DNA of 64,000 nt. Origin: an uncultured Clostridia bacterium. GTDB lineage: Bacteria > Bacillota > Clostridia > Christensenellales > CAG-917. Location of the stretch: positions 186,001 through 250,000 of the forward strand of contig CAKQUV010000001.1 of NCBI GenBank assembly GCA_934277615.1. The letters run 5' to 3'. This document shows, one piece after another, positions 63,021 through 64,000 of this stretch. The notes under the pieces were generated by a model that worked only from the letters and a program-made list of their open reading frames with translations, had not been told where the DNA came from and made no database searches. A program made the translations under genes and the position numbers. Position 1 is the first letter of the stretch. Each line of letters begins with the position of its first letter.

Positions 63021-64000
63021 ATGTATATAACTGACGATATATTTTACGTGGGAGTCAACGACCACGATATAGACTTGTTCGAGGGACAATACGTCGTCAA
63101 AAACGGCATGTCCTACAATTCCTACGTCGTCAAAGACGAACAAATTGCGGTTTTCGACACAGTTGACGCACATTTTTCAAAGCAATGGTTTGCAAATCTC
63201 AAGGAAATTTTGAACGGCGCAGTACCGACTTATCTCGTCGTGCAACACATGGAGCCTGACCATTCGGCAAACGTCGCGCTGTTTATGTCGGCGTATCCCG
63301 AAGCCAAAATCGTAGCGTCGTCCAAGGCTTTTGCGATGATGAAAAACTATTTCGGCACGGACTTTGCGGACAGGCAAGTAGTGGTAGGGGACGGCTCCAC
63401 GCTTTGCACGGGCAAACACACTTTCTCTTTTGTAACAGCGCCGCTTGTCCATTGGCCGGAAGTTATCATGACGTACGATAGTTTCAGCGGAATGCTCTTT
63501 TCTGCAGACGCATTCGGAAAGTTCGGCGCTCTCGACGTCGAAGAGGACTGGACCGACGAAGCAAGACGTTACTATATCGGCATTGTCGGCAAATTCGGAG
63601 CGCAAGTGCAAAATCTATTTAAGAAAGTCGCAGGGCTCGACATCAAGAAAATTTGCCCTTTGCACGGACCCGTGCTTTGCGACAATCTCGCATATTATAT
63701 CGGACTTTACGACAAATGGTCCAAGTACGATGCGGAAGAGGACGGCGTAGTCATCGCATACACATCCGTTTACGGACATACTAAAGCCGCCGTCCAAATC
63801 CTCGCCGATTTATTGCGCGCCAAGGGCAGCAAAGCGGTTGTTTACGACCTCGCAAGATGCGATATGTCCGAGGCGGTCGCCGATGCTTTCAGATACAGCA
63901 AAATCGTGCTTGCCACGACGACGTACAACGGCGGAATTTTCCCCTTTATGCGTGAATTTATATCCACGCTCGTCGAGCACAATTTCCAAAACAGAACGGT
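63021..64000 (+). CDS. A-type flavoprotein / flavodiiron protein (3' end outside window)
   Basis: The first 326 residues of a flavodiiron protein, which reduces oxygen to water or nitric oxide to nitrous oxide in anaerobes. The metallo-beta-lactamase-like domain has the di-iron ligands HMEPDH (about 77-82), the VHWPEV histidine, SADAFGKFG aspartate and PLHGP histidine. The flavodoxin domain begins with IAYTSVYGHTKAAV (FMN phosphate loop). GAGGTG precedes the ATG. The frame is open to the end of the window. It indicates an anaerobe exposed to oxygen or nitric oxide. Confidence 0.93.
   Translation, partial: MYITDDIFYVGVNDHDIDLFEGQYVVKNGMSYNSYVVKDEQIAVFDTVDAHFSKQWFANLKEILNGAVPTYLVVQHMEPDHSANVALFMSAYPEAKIVASSKAFAMMKNYFGTDFADRQVVVGDGSTLCTGKHTFSFVTAPLVHWPEVIMTYDSFSGMLFSADAFGKFGALDVEEDWTDEARRYYIGIVGKFGAQVQNLFKKVAGLDIKKICPLHGPVLCDNLAYYIGLYDKWSKYDAEEDGVVIAYTSVYGHTKAAVQILADLLRAKGSKAVVYDLARCDMSEAVADAFRYSKIVLATTTYNGGIFPFMREFISTLVEHNFQNRT

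Overview
The window looks like a chromosomal segment from an uncultured, low-to-mid GC member of the Clostridia (Firmicutes). Evidence: the genes for DnaA, DnaN, RecF, ParA/Soj, ParB/Spo0J, RsmG, GyrB and GyrA lie within about 17 kb, as they do around Firmicutes origins. A YyaC-type sporulation protein, purine-rich Shine-Dalgarno sites, TTGACA/TATAAT promoters and Firmicutes-type U-tailed hairpin terminators fit as well. No rRNA operon, CRISPR array or intact insertion sequence was seen; one tRNA (Asn) is present.

Layout. 0-4 kb: a partial gene, a Sel1-like protein, a TraG/VirD4-type coupling ATPase and a PPP-family phosphatase, probably an accessory segment. 4.4-7.3 kb: an unknown protein, an MBG-domain lipoprotein and a small XRE regulator. 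7.7-11 kb: pyrG (with an attenuator-like leader) and guaA. 11.7-17 kb: an AraC/GyrI regulator, dut, an alpha/beta hydrolase, and then ftsH-cysE-cysS read leftward as one unit. 19.6-31.8 kb: an ABC exporter pair followed by a 1041-residue secreted protein and a 2149-residue lipoprotein built from InlB-type and about twelve MBG-like repeats. 32-39 kb: a small membrane protein, an Ig-like/VanZ fusion, yyaC, a CvpA-like protein and a 1149-residue repetitive membrane-anchored protein. 39-44 kb: an ABC-F ATPase, tRNA-Asn with duplicated tail units, a TIM-barrel protein and an ArsP_2-type metal permease. 44-61 kb: origin-associated genes. 61-64 kb: a GH13 alpha-glucosidase and a truncated flavodiiron protein.

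The origin region is rearranged. dnaN (+) and dnaA (-) converge, dnaA and recF (+) diverge, and gyrBA is separated from recF by parB-parA, rsmG, mtnN-luxS and a 2.5 kb AT-rich tract with four parS-like sites. DnaA-box-like sequences cluster upstream of dnaN (44.13-44.29 kb) and in the parS tract (54.25-55.14 kb).

The most interesting observations are: (1) a three-copy element abutting or overlapping the stop codons of guaA, dnaN and the GH13 gene, with an identical core hairpin and an outer 10-bp stem that differs by compensatory changes; (2) at least six genes, mostly near the origin (dnaA, recF, parA, rsmG, the ABC-F gene and the hemolysin III gene), whose promoter -10 lies only 6-8 bases before the ATG, implying leaderless mRNAs; (3) a second, about 200-bp MITE-like repeat that accompanies element 1 at two sites; (4) the scrambled origin with its parS cluster; and (5) the cluster of large adhesin-like and envelope proteins. 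All family assignments come from reading motifs by eye; no database search or computed GC skew was available.
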